Shown here: positions 10,579-20,651 of the stretch, one piece after another
Layout: every line of letters starts with the position of its first letter
How positions within the stretch are numbered: position 1 is the stretch's first letter
Assembly (NCBI GenBank): GCA_003116875.1
Contig: BCKT01000016.1
Location: 186,001 to 250,000, forward strand
Direction: 5' to 3'
Length of the DNA stretch: 64,000 nucleotides
Origin: Takashimella koratensis
Lineage: Eukaryota; Basidiomycota; Tremellomycetes; Trichosporonales; Tetragoniomycetaceae
Notes under the pieces: model-generated
What the model was told of the DNA's origin: nothing
What the model saw: only the letters and a program-made list of their open reading frames with translations
The model's database searches: none
Position numbers and translations under genes: made by a program

Positions 10579-11484
10579 ATGTCGTCCTCCAACCCCGGAC
10601 CGTCAGAAAACCCTCTTGAGCAGCCGCCCGAAACCTTCTCACTCGAGCAGACAGCCACCAACTCCTCGACGTCATCCCCCGAGTCCAAGCGCCGAAGGTT
10701 CCGAGATCTGTTCGGGAATCTCAGGCTCAATTCCCCGAGAGAACCGAAGCGTCCAAACAAGATCGACCATGAGCCTGCCGACACGATTACCGACATCAAC
10801 GCCCGGTTCGATCAACTCATCAAAATCGGACGCACCCTACAGGAAGCTGGCAAGCTTATTCTCTCCAACTGCGGACACCTCAACACGACACGGGTGGAGA
10901 GTTGTGATACAGAGTTTCGGGGATGGATCTCCTCTCTCGCTTCGGTCCATGGACATGGATCCCTCGAAGAAACGCTGTCAACAACCGAATCACTCCTCGA
11001 CAAGCTGGCAGTGGCGATCGTCGGCAGCATCAGGCGACCGACTTTCCCCAAGAGCTTCGACGATTTCGTCATGTCAGGAGCAAACGGCCCTGCTTCACCC
11101 GCGATCATCAGATCAGCTACTGCGCCCGCGCCCCCCACCGAGACTGAACGCGCCTCACGCCCCTCAACATCGCAACCCCAGGAAGGCGACGAGCTCATCT
11201 TGAACAGGACGGCGAACGTTGACGAGTTTCTTCGCCTCAATCCGGACTGGGCGTCATCCGAAGATCCATCTGGTCGCCTCGAGGCAATCAGTCGTTTTGT
11301 GCACTGGCTACGCGAGGAATCCAAGTTACGACAGACGCTGCAAGAAGCAATTCAAAACGATGCCGCGGGATTGGGGTTGAGACAACACCGAAATCGTTCG
11401 AAGAATCTGACTGAGATCTCGAGAAACCCTGACTGCACATGGCTTTATTCCCCTGCTGATTGGAGTCATTTTCTATATGATTAG
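10579..11484 (+). CDS. Hypothetical single-exon protein, 301 residues
   Basis: An uninterrupted reading frame beginning with ATG at 10579 in a good context (ACCATC before ATG). The N-terminal 60 residues are Ser/Pro/Glu-rich and probably disordered, with a basic SKRRRFRDLFGNLR segment. Residues about 65-160 look helical (RFDQLIKIGRTLQEAGKLI; SLEETLSTTESLLDKLAVAIVGSI). A second globular-looking stretch near the C terminus has NVDEFLRLNPDW and a helix ISRFVHWLREESKLRQ. There is no signal peptide, membrane segment or family I recognise. It is unusual here in having no intron. It lies downstream of family A copy 4 with its own 248-bp spacer. Confidence 0.6.
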   Translation: MSSSNPGPSENPLEQPPETFSLEQTATNSSTSSPESKRRRFRDLFGNLRLNSPREPKRPNKIDHEPADTITDINARFDQLIKIGRTLQEAGKLILSNCGHLNTTRVESCDTEFRGWISSLASVHGHGSLEETLSTTESLLDKLAVAIVGSIRRPTFPKSFDDFVMSGANGPASPAIIRSATAPAPPTETERASRPSTSQPQEGDELILNRTANVDEFLRLNPDWASSEDPSGRLEAISRFVHWLREESKLRQTLQEAIQNDAAGLGLRQHRNRSKNLTEISRNPDCTWLYSPADWSHFLYD

Positions 11485-11516
11485 TGGTCACTACATGCAC
11501 CCTGTTCCTTCTCTCT

Positions 11517-12415
11517 TTACGCATACTTGGCCCAGACCTTGTCCCACTGAGCACGCCCACCAGTCTCGATGACGTCTCCGTGGCATGGGATAATTCGATC
11601 CCACTTGGCGCTGATGATAGGCTGAAGTTCCTTCTTTGCGAGCCTGTCGTTAGATATGGCCAAATACTTACTCACTCCTTGTCCTTGACAACACCACTGA
11701 TAACGCGGTCGTGCAGACCTCGACCCGGGCTCATCCCCGCGCCACTACCAAACAACTTGTAGAGCGTCGAGAAGCCACCAGCGCGCGAGTACTGCTCGTT
11801 AGGCGGAAGGTTGAAGAGCATGTCACCGGTGATAAGAGTACCGCTTGGGTGGTGAATCGCGACAATCTCATCATTGGCATGAGCAGATACGTGATGGAGC
11901 GTGATCTAGAGTTAGCGGTCGTTTCAGCAGGACCTACCTCTGGCTCAAACCCATACTCCAAGGTCTCCCCGCCCTTGCCAAACAGACCAGCCCAGTGAAC
12001 GGCAGGCCTCGTCTTCTCGTGCCGCTCGAGACCAATCGCTCTGGGGTCAGCTTTATATGTGTCCATACTCACTTTGCCTCGGGGAAGGCCTTGGCCCACG
12101 CCTCAATGTTGATCGAGTGCTCGCCGTCGGGAGTCACGAGCCATTTGACATCGCCTCCGAGCTGCTTGAGTGCGGCTTGGGTAGCCTCGGTGAGAGGATG
12201 CGAGATGAAGACAAAGGTCCCGTTTGGGACGCGAACAGCGGTGGAACGGCCTCCGATTGGGAAGACTCCTGCACGTGCCTGATGTAAGCTCAGATCTGGC
12301 AGGGACTTACAAAGGGGATGGAGAAAGTGACAATCCCCGGGACGACTTCGCGAATGACGAGGTTCTTGTCCTTGGCGTCGGTTGACGATTCGGCAAGGGA
12401 AGGGTACGATGTCAT
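11517..12415 (-). CDS. DUF4336-like / metallo-beta-lactamase-fold-like protein
   Basis: 256 residues from five exons; all four introns are 32 nt and the frame closes exactly. It starts MTSYPSLAESS at 12415 and ends WDKVWAKYA. Recognisable blocks are ISHPLTEATQAALKQLGG, LVTPDGEHSINIEAWAKAF, GLERHEKTRPAVHWAGLFG, HHVSAHANDEIVAIHHPSG and a C-terminal IIPCHGDVIETGG. The order (early HP, central HHVSAHAN, late PCHGD) resembles proteins annotated as DUF4336, a degenerate metallo-beta-lactamase-like fold. The usual HxHxDH zinc motif is absent, so hydrolase activity should not be assumed. No targeting signal is visible. It is convergent with the upstream hypothetical gene and divergent from the Zn2Cys6 regulator 526 bp away. 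Confidence 0.65.
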
Positions 12416-12941
12416 GGTGGAGAATGCTTTGGAGGAACGAAGAGGGTATGAGCGAGTGTGGATGTTTATGTAGATAGGAAGGCGGTTGCGCATACGTCAA
12501 AGGCGGTCCTTGAAAGTCGTACGATTCGCAACGGCGAGAAGACAATGCGGCGAGAAGACGGCGATGGCGATTCTTCCACGGGGACCTTGTGAAGAATTCA
12601 GACGGTGTATGAAAGGGCGACGAGGTTGAAGGACACGGGGATGATAGATGGTCTCGAGGCCGTGCAAATCGGGGGGACGATCATGGTCGCCGCCTTTGAT
12701 CCGTGTGACGTCAACATGCTGACGATTGCCAAGATTACCATTTCCTAATTAGTGGCGGAACCCGATTAGCATCCGCGACCGTGCATTAGGTTCGCCTAAC
12801 TGTGGACGATTATTGCTAGGCGGCAGCCTGGTCCTACTTTACAGCGTCCCTGTAGCTAGAGATAAGCGAGCAAACTCGACCGTCTTTTATCGTCAACATC
12901 CACCCATGCTCAGCTAGCATCGACAACCCCAGCCCTGCGCC

Positions 12942-15303
12942 ATGTCCATCAGCAGCCCCTCTCTCAGCTTCATTCTCGCAGACTCGGCCTTGGCTACTCC
13001 ACAGGCAGAGTCCAACGATCCCGCCCCATCTCCCCTCTCCTTACTCAACCTGATCGCTCCTCCACTACCAACGACGACTCCTCCGGGACCGCCATCAGTC
13101 TCATCCACGGCCACGCCTACATCTCAGCAGCACCCGCCACCCATCCCCCAAAGCAGTCTTGGGGAGAGCAGTGTCTCCCCAGAAGCAAACGTCACCGGGA
13201 CAGTTCGCTCTCGAAGCGGATGCTACACTTGTCGAAAGCGTAAAGTCAAATGTGATGAGAAACGTCCAGCTTGTGAAAAGTGCATCACTGGGAAGCGAGA
13301 GGTGAGTAAGAACCTTGCGGGGCTGACTGTAGTGTGTCTGGCCCCCCGATGATCCGGAAGAACGACGGAGGAACAAGCCTCGAAAGCCACGACTCGAAGG
13401 TTTCTCGCCCAAGCCCTTGACCAAGCCCATCAAGCGCGCTCTCAGCAGCAAAGCATGGGCAGAGTCGCAAGCCCCAGCGAAGAGAACTTTCAAGCTAGCA
13501 TTTCATGCTCCAGACACGTTCATCTCGTCTCTCGCGCCGGTTGTTTCGCCGAAAAAGAGCTCGCTCGAGGATATGCTCGTCCCTGATTTGAAACGAGCAG
13601 AGATGATGCTTGACCCGTAGGTTTGATCATGATCACGCTGACACCAGGTCGTTTCTTCAACCTTACTTTCCCACTGTGTAAGCGAATGTCTGACCTAATT
13701 AACGCCAGGGACGAACGTTTGGTCATACGGCATTATCTCTCTCAAACGGTCCATGTGATCATGGCATTTGAAAACTCGTCTCGTCCTTGGAACCCATGGA
13801 TCAGTGTCCACGCACCTCTGGCTTTTACTCATTTGCCTGGGTGAGTCGAGACCTGTTCTAGCTAACGCCAGTGTGTCGCCCGCAGCGGATGCCCTCCGAG
13901 CGGCGATGCTCGCTGTGGGCGCGGTCCACCTTCGCTACCTCTCCAACCCAAACGATCAAGAAGGCGTTTGGAGGATCACGGGTGTTGCAAGGCCCAAGGT
14001 CTTGGGATTGGTTCGCAAAGCTCTCGAAGGACCAGATGGCAAGCCTCGCCGGATAGAGCAGCAAGAGGTAGAGCTGGTCCTAGCTGCGTTGCTCAGCTGT
14101 ACCATTGCGAGTGTAAGTCGAATCTTGGCATAGCTGACTCCAGTCACTCGCTTCGGACGACTCTTGGCATTCGCTTTTAACCTCGGTGCTGTCATTAATA
14201 TCAAGGCTGGGTGGTGCGCAGTCCCTACTGAAAGACGCTCCTCGAGGGCACCTCTCACCGTGTCGCTTCGTCCTGGAGCAGTTGGCAATTAGAGATGTCT
14301 TTGGCTGCATGACAACGGAGTTGGCGCCAAGTATCCTCCGGGACGCGTTCACACCGTGGTTTTTCGAGGCCGAGGGGTGGTCCAGGGATAGTCGAGAATG
14401 GGAGAGCATTGAGCGGATGTTTGGTGAGTCTTGATTCGACCCCACTGATTTTAGGCATTTCCCGGGGCATGGTCGACCTTATCGCGAGGGTAGGTCTGGA
14501 GTTGTCCCCGCTGACATCAGGCTTGCACTCTGATCTCCCGAGTGAAAGAATCCGGCTTTCGACTAGAAGAGCACACACCTCCAGGAGGCACTACCAACAT
14601 GCCCAATTCATTCTACCTGCGCCTACCACAGCGAATCTCTGCCAAGCTCCCAGAATCATCCATGCGCAAATCCAACTCCAACGAGAGCCACGAGGTCGAA
14701 GCTCACTCGTCTGACGCTGAAGAGTCGGAAGCTGCCGAGTCCGAGTCTGAGGCCAAAGCGGCCGAGCGAGTGGAGTTGGAGGAAGCGGCCAACGGACTCA
14801 TGGCTGAGCTTCGGGTATGGGACCAAGCGTGTAATTTTACACCGTACCACCCTCGAACTCAATATGGCAATATTGCATATCGACATGCGATTCGGATACG
14901 ACTATTGAGGAATGTCTTTTCGACACCGAGTGATGATCCACGGATCGATGCGGCGGCTCGGGCTATTCTAGAAGTGGCGAAAGAGATGCTGGCGCAGTAT
15001 GGTCGAATCACATGGTGGGTAATAGCTTGATTCTACTGACGCCAGGCTCACTTGGCCAATCTTGATCGCGGGGTTCCACATCCCCAAGGGCGATGCAGCT
15101 CGCCAATCGACTATTGAACTGTTAGGAGAGTTTGGGTAGGTCAAAAATGTTACCGTGCTGACTCCAGGCCTTATGCTTGTTTTGATAATCGCGCTGCCTG
15201 TCAAATGATGACGGCGTTTTGGAAATTTCACGAAGAGGATAAGAATGATCTGTCGCCTTGGGAAGTGGCAAATAGAATCAACTCGAGACCGTTCTTGGAT
15301 TAG
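12942..15303 (+). CDS. Zn2Cys6 transcription factor with fungal-specific regulatory domain
   Basis: 693 residues from ten exons; eight introns are exactly 31 nt and one is 32 nt, and the frame closes. After a Ser/Pro-rich leader of about 85 residues comes the binuclear zinc cluster: CYTCRKRKVKCDEKRPAC followed by EKCITGKRE-CVW, giving all six cysteines with the last one after intron 1. A proline/lysine linker leads into a regulatory region of the Fungal_trans_2 type (FLQPYFPTV, then HYLSQTVHVIMAF, PWNPWISVHAPLAF, ADALRAAMLAVGAVHLRYLS). An acidic Glu/Ser stretch lies near 14690-14790. It is predicted to be a nuclear activator or repressor. It sits tail-to-tail with the permease and may control the adjacent amidase/GABA transaminase group, as the Zn2Cys6 protein AmdR does in Aspergillus; that link is inference. 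Confidence 0.88.
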
Positions 15304-15537
15304 CTTGGATTCCTGGGAGTTTTGCGTTGTACATTGTTTCGTGGGATGTCTGAGATGCATTGCTCATGATCAGCTTTGCGTGGGTCCCATCGTAGTCCAG
15401 ACGTTGTAAAGCGTATGCATCTGGGTCCGGTCAAGAACGAACAACGGGAAAGTTGACGAGGACTTCTATGGATTAAATGGCTTTGAGATCAGGAGCCTGG
15501 CAGCCGGAACGAGATTTACTAGACATTTTGTCTAAAA

Positions 15538-17557
15538 CTAGTGGATGGGGACAACACCAATAGCGGCATCGAGAACCTTGTCCTCGATACCTGCCTCGGT
15601 CTCACCCTCAGGAGTAGGGTAACCCTTCTCGGCGCGCTCCTCGGCTCCGTCGGCCTGGGGGAGAACGGGCGCGTAGTGCTTGGAGCAATAGACAATGGCC
15701 CCAGCAAGAGCGACACCAGCGGCACCAGTGACAATGGTACCGATCTGACCGTGGGTGAAACGAGGAGAAGTTGAAACCGGCCAGACGACGATACCGTACC
15801 AAAGAGCCCAGACGTTGGAGAACAGGTTCATCGAGGCGAGGGTAACAGATCGTAGAAGCTCGTCGTCACGGGTCATGGAGTTGGCCCAGGCGAACTGACG
15901 TTAGCCTCAGAAATCAACGGTGAGTCACTCACGTTAACGGCCTGCCCCGCATACCCAATGCCGCCAATGATGTAGGCGAAGAAATGCCCCCCATTGCCGA
16001 TGTTCCAGGCGAGAAGCATGATGGAAGAGATGAGAACCTATGTCGGGTAAGTGGAAGTTTGATGTTGGATCTTTTGGGGGAGTCTGATTCCGGATGGATT
16101 ATCGCCTCCGGATCCATCTTCGCCTACCGTAGGCGAACATCCATCCGAACGCAAGAAACACTTCCACTCACCGAGAGGTACATGATGACGTTGGAGAAGA
16201 AACGGTGGCCCGTAGCGTCACAGTAGACGGTGGTCTAAATACGATCAGCTTACAATCCCAAATGCCACATTCGTTCACTCACAATATAAGTCGTCACAAC
16301 GGCGAAAGCAGTAAAGATGCACGGGTAGTAGTTGACCAAGTTGGTAGGGTACCCAGCCGACTTGAGCCAAAGAGCAAACTCGGTGTAGACACCGACCTTC
16401 TCGTATGCGGTAGCGCTGATGGTGAACAAGAGGGTGAAGAGGTACCAACGCCAAGTGGTGACGATACGTTTGAGCGAGGTGCGGAAGACTGACCAAGTGA
16501 GGACGTAGTGCTCGGCGTGAGGGAGACGAGTGAGGCACAGCTCGCGCTCCTCCTCGGTGAGCCAGAAGGCCTTGACGGTGTGAGGAGTGTCCGGGAAGAA
16601 GAAGAAACCATAAGTGGCGATAGGGACACTGATGATAAAGTCGATGATGAAAAGCCACTGCCATCCCTTGAGACCGTCACGGCCCTCGAGAGTCGAGACG
16701 ATTGCACCCTGCATGATACCGGAGAAGAGCGAACCCATCTGGGCGGCGGCGGTAAACTAGAATCGATTAGCACATGACTTTGGGATTGAACAATGTTGAA
16801 CCTACCACAGCGGTACGCTTGCCGAGCTCGTTGTCCTTGTACCAAGAGCCGAGAATGTACTTTAGAGTGAGCTGATGTTGATATTTTCACTTACGTGAGT
16901 GCCAGAGAAGGTGCTCGCCTCGAACACGGCCTGGATGAAACGGATACCCATCACCTGTCCCGGGTTGTGAACAAACGCGAGTCCGAGAGTGCAGATGGCC
17001 CAAGCGAAGACGCATCCGGGGAACCAGAACCTGATCATTAGACATCGCCTGTAACTTTTTCAACTTACCTCGGAGGAATACGACCGGAAGCGAGGACAAG
17101 AGCACTGGGCCACTGTCCAACGATGTAACCAGCGGTGAAGCAACTGTTGGCGTAGGTGTAGTCGTTGCCAACGAAACCGACATCCTGCTGCATGCCTGAG
17201 ACATACTGTGATGTGTCAGTGGAAATACTAGATGAGTGATCGCAAAACCCACGGCATTGGCAAGGTTCGCACGGTCGAGATCTGATCAAGTTAGCATCTG
17301 CCACGTTCAGATTTACGCCAAACTCACAGTTGATAAAGTCTACACGGCATTCATGTCAGTACGCGCCCACACCGACCCACTCGTCACTTACAAGACAAGC
17401 AGACCTGCAACTATCAGCAAACCGCTTACATAAGCCACGATCCACTCACATAAGACAAGATAACAGAGTCAAGCTTGACGAGGAGTTTCCTCTCCTTGGG
17501 GTCCGAGGGCGGCTTGCCCCAGAAGATGGTTTCGATCTTGTCACGAAGAGCGCCCAT
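15538..17557 (-). CDS. MFS permease, allantoate/pantothenate (DAL5/FEN2-like) type
   Basis: Plasma-membrane anion:cation symporter of the DAL5/TNA1/FEN2 group. It begins MGALRDKIETIFWGKPP at 17557. The typical first-helix signature NYLDRANLANA is encoded across two consecutive microexons (13 nt at 17392-17404 and 12 nt at 17328-17339). Then come NDYTYANSCFTAGYIVGQWP, GIRFIQAVFEASTFSGTHYI and GSWYKDNELGKRTAVF, a central loop rich in acidic and Arg residues, and six more helices ending with NVWALWYGIVVWPVSTSPRF and a last helix before a Glu-rich tail. Substrates of this group are small carboxylates, ureides and vitamins. With the amidase next door an amide or ureide is plausible. An AGATAA (GATA-factor type) site lies at 17572-17577 just upstream of the start, but such sites are frequent by chance. 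Confidence 0.85.
17328..17404 (-). other. Two successive microexons in the permease gene
   Basis: Exon 17392-17404 (13 nt) and exon 17328-17339 (12 nt) are each bounded by consensus GT and AG. Together they encode VCLSYFINY, which joins SVILSY to LDRANLANA in the first transmembrane signature. Phases agree throughout (0, 1, 1). Omitting either would break the frame or the signature. Confidence 0.75.
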
Positions 17558-18302
17558 GACGCAAGAGGGCCAGATAATGATACGGGAAGAGAGTCTTGGC
17601 ACTGGTCGCTGCGGTGGTCGTTACAACCGGGACGATTGATTGGTGCGTAATGCGAGAGAAAGGGGGGTGGGGAGGGGACCGGATGGATTCTCGCTCTGGG
17701 TTCTTGTATTCACGCCCCCACCTCGTACCGAGCTTGAGCTGGTTGGACTGACCAACGAGAACGCAGAGAGTTTGGTGCAGATAAGGCCGGTGGCAAGCAA
17801 CAACTGTTCGGCTGTTTGAGCGCTAATTCGATGTTGGAGGTGTGGATAAAGCCGAGGCAGGGAGACACCAGCTGCGGAAGGGGAGTGGGGGTGGGGGATA
17901 GTCTACTGTAGTGCAGAGAGTAGAGGCAGGGGGGGAGCTCTTCGGAGGGGGTATCACACCGGTGGGCAACGTGAAAGTCAGGCACGCACACTGAGCCGCT
18001 ATTTTCGAGGAGAGGCAAGGCCGAGTTCCCTTGCCCACATGGGTTCATGTAGATGGTAAATGATGATTTTGGCGAACGACTCGAACACCGCCGGATGCCT
18101 GCCCCGACGACTCGACCATTGACTCGAGCTTATCGTGCTATTTCCTTGGTGCTGAAAAAACGGATATAGACTGGCCAATCACACAGCGAGCTGAACCCTG
18201 GTGATCGGGGTGTTGGGGACGTGCAATTGATTCCGCCGGTGAGAATGCCGCGGCCGTTTGCAGAATTTTCCGAAGAAACAGCGAATACATGGGAGAATAC
18301 AA
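17558..18302. other. Spacer between permease start and amidase end
   Basis: About 745 bp holding the permease promoter. No gene is supported on either strand. Runs of G/T-rich low-complexity sequence occur around 17650-17690 and 17880-17950. Confidence 0.45.
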
Positions 18303-20191
18303 CTAGGCATGCGCCTTGAGAGCGGCAGCAGTTACACCAACAAGCTTGAGAGATTTCTCCTCTTCGAGGCGCATGCAGACCATTTGCAGGGAAACAGGCG
18401 CGCCTGCCACTTCCTCCGGATCGTCTGTGGTCAGCGTTGCTCACAGGTGTGTGTGACTTACATCTCTCCCAGATAGCCTTTTCGTCGTCGTTTCGGTACT
18501 CGAACGGGGTCTTGGTGTCCGAGGGTAGGACACGTGTAACGGGGAAAACGCAAGAGGTTTGGTCGGTAATGTTCCACATGGAAGTGTACGTGACATGTGC
18601 AAACGAGTACCTGATGTCAGATTTGTCTGTGGCTAACTCACTGAGGGCAAGCAGAGAACGCGCTGACGGGGCTGATGACACCGTCAAAGGGGCGACCAGT
18701 TCCAGTCACTTCCCTGGACTTGATCCAGTGGTCGAGAGCGCTCTTGCAGTAGGAGACTCGCTCAGCCTGGGTGGTCCACAGGTCGCCAACAAGAGGGGGC
18801 TCAGCCGTGCGTGCTTCATTCGCCTCCTTGTATCGGAGAAGACCACGGGGCCAAGGCTCTTGGCCCTGGGCAATGACCGAGGCAATCTTGACACCGCCGT
18901 CGCCAACAAAGAAGCGACCGAGAAGGGTTCGGGCGGTGGGCGTATCGTACCTATTGTCAGTGGCGCTTGGGGCCGACTTACGGAGTCCAAACGATCACAG
19001 TGTGTCCAGCAGCTTCGAGAGCGGCCTTGGTCTGAAGCAAAGCACGAGTCACAGGCGGGGTCGGGGNAACAATCCCGTCGTCCATGATCATACCAAAGCA
19101 CAGCTTCTCAGGCAGGGTGATCTCGCGCCAGGGAATGGGGATCATATTGGGGTCCCTCATCCAGGGCTCGTTGTCAATCACAGTCTTGGTCCAGAGCTCG
19201 ATTGCGCCGAGATCAGCGGACATGGGGCCATTGATCGATCGCACGGCTTCCTGCCCTGGCATTCCAGACCTGGCACCGTAGGTCGGGAAGCGACCAAACG
19301 AGGGCTTGAGTGCGTACAGCCCGCAGAACGACGCGGGGATACGGATCGACCCGCCAATGTCGGTACCAACGCCGAGTGGTGAGCCTGGCGTCAGACAAGC
19401 TTAAACTCGACCCACCCTTCATGGCAAGGAGGGCACTCTCTCCACCAGACGAGCCACCAGACGACAAGAGTCGGTTGAAGGGGTTGGTCGTCATCCCAAG
19501 GGGTCCGGGGGGAGACCACACATTGTTATAGGATTCGGCCTGGGGTCAGCTGGTCCACAACCAAACCCACAATCATCATTGCCGTGGGCACGTTGCTAAC
19601 GTCAGCTGAGTCTCGTTAATGCTTACGTCTTGCAGAAGAGGATAGCACCGGACTCGCGCATGATCTTGGTCATCTCGCTCTCAACGGTCATGGGCTCGTT
19701 GCACCAGGCGATGAAACCGACGGTCGAGTCAACACCCTTAATGTTGAAATTATCCTTGAGACTGACGGGGAGGCCATGCAGTGGACCCGCGGGGACACCG
19801 GTGAGAGCGTACGCCGCATCAATCTCCTTGGCAGTGGTAATGGCCGCTTCAAAGAGGATCTCGGTGAGGCAGTTGACCTGTCATCAGGTACATCTTGCAT
19901 CATACTCACAACTTGCTGGGCAATAGAAGCACGCTTGCAAAAAGCGATAGTGACCTCCTCACTCTTGAGCTCCTTGGCGAGCATCTTCTCGACAAGTGCT
20001 GGGGCTGGAGTCTCAGTGATGACGAGCTCCTTCGGGGTGAGAATGCCACAGGAGGCAGGGACGCCCGTGACGTCGCGGACATTGTCAGCGGGAGGAGAAG
20101 TGAGGCGCCATGCCTCGGGGATGAGAGCGTCTCGAGCGGCTCGCTTGGCAGCGGCGATAGCTTCCCAGGATGATGGAGCAGCGACGGTCAT
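18303..20191 (-). CDS. Amidase (acetamidase/AmdS-like, amidase-signature family)
   Basis: Hydrolyses a carboxamide to acid plus ammonia; cytosolic, no signal peptide. It begins [17 protein letters not shown] at 20191 and ends [10 protein letters not shown]. The Ser-cisSer-Lys machinery is present: lysine in [13 protein letters not shown], the signature [17 protein letters not shown], and after a 31-nt intron [14 protein letters not shown] with the nucleophilic serine. The downstream [17 protein letters not shown] block is also typical. Introns checked here are 31-32 nt (for example after AQQV and after AMKG). One ambiguous base, n at 19067, falls in the codon after GIV in the exon reading [10 protein letters not shown]. 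The gene is divergent from the GABA transaminase across 460 bp. In Aspergillus amdS and gatA answer to the same regulator, so the pairing is meaningful; the exact amide is not predictable. Confidence 0.9.
19067..19067. other. Ambiguous base in amidase exon
   Basis: Single n within the amidase coding sequence. It affects one codon only; the frame continues on both sides, so it is a sequencing ambiguity and not a break. Confidence 0.9.
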
Positions 20192-20651
20192 GATGGTGTG
20201 GGAGTGGGGTCGAGCGACCGTTGAGGAGGTTCTTGAGGTTCTTATCGAACATGCATAATGCCACAGACCGCGGCGCTGTGGGCCATCAGCCATCGGTCAA
20301 GTCCGTGTATAAAAGGCGGAGGTGGGGCAGCATCCGGGGAGAAATGGCGGAGCGGTGATGACCTTTTCGGCAAAAGGAACGATTGATGCGAGCTGAAACT
20401 TAGGCGAGGTACGACCCCCTGGGTGAAAGAGAAAGCCGAATAGCTTCCGTGCCCTTTGCCGAACCCAGCCCTCCCCGACTTCTCCACCTTCTTATTCGTC
20501 GTCAAGTCCGATCTAACCCCCTGTTGTTGTCAACTTCACCTCCCGCTTAGCTCGCTTCAGTCCTCCACCGGATTCTTGTTGACGACGGGAGCTGCGCAAA
20601 ACCCAAAAAATTCGATCGACGCATCTTGACAACCTACACTCGCTCATCACC
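20192..20651. promoter_or_regulatory. Divergent promoter region of amidase and GABA transaminase
   Basis: 460 bp shared by the two divergent genes. It contains TATAAAA at 20308-20314 and a GATA-type element (CTTATCG, read CGATAAG on the other strand) at 20241-20247, 50 bp upstream of the amidase start. GATA sites are the binding class of AreA/Nit2 nitrogen regulators. A single match is weak evidence, so this entry rests mainly on geometry. Confidence 0.45.

Noticed and set aside
12069..12545. A longer minus-strand start for the DUF4336-like protein at 12545
   Set aside because: It reads through the 32-nt first intron and upstream untranslated sequence; the ATG at 12415 gives a frame that closes with all four introns.
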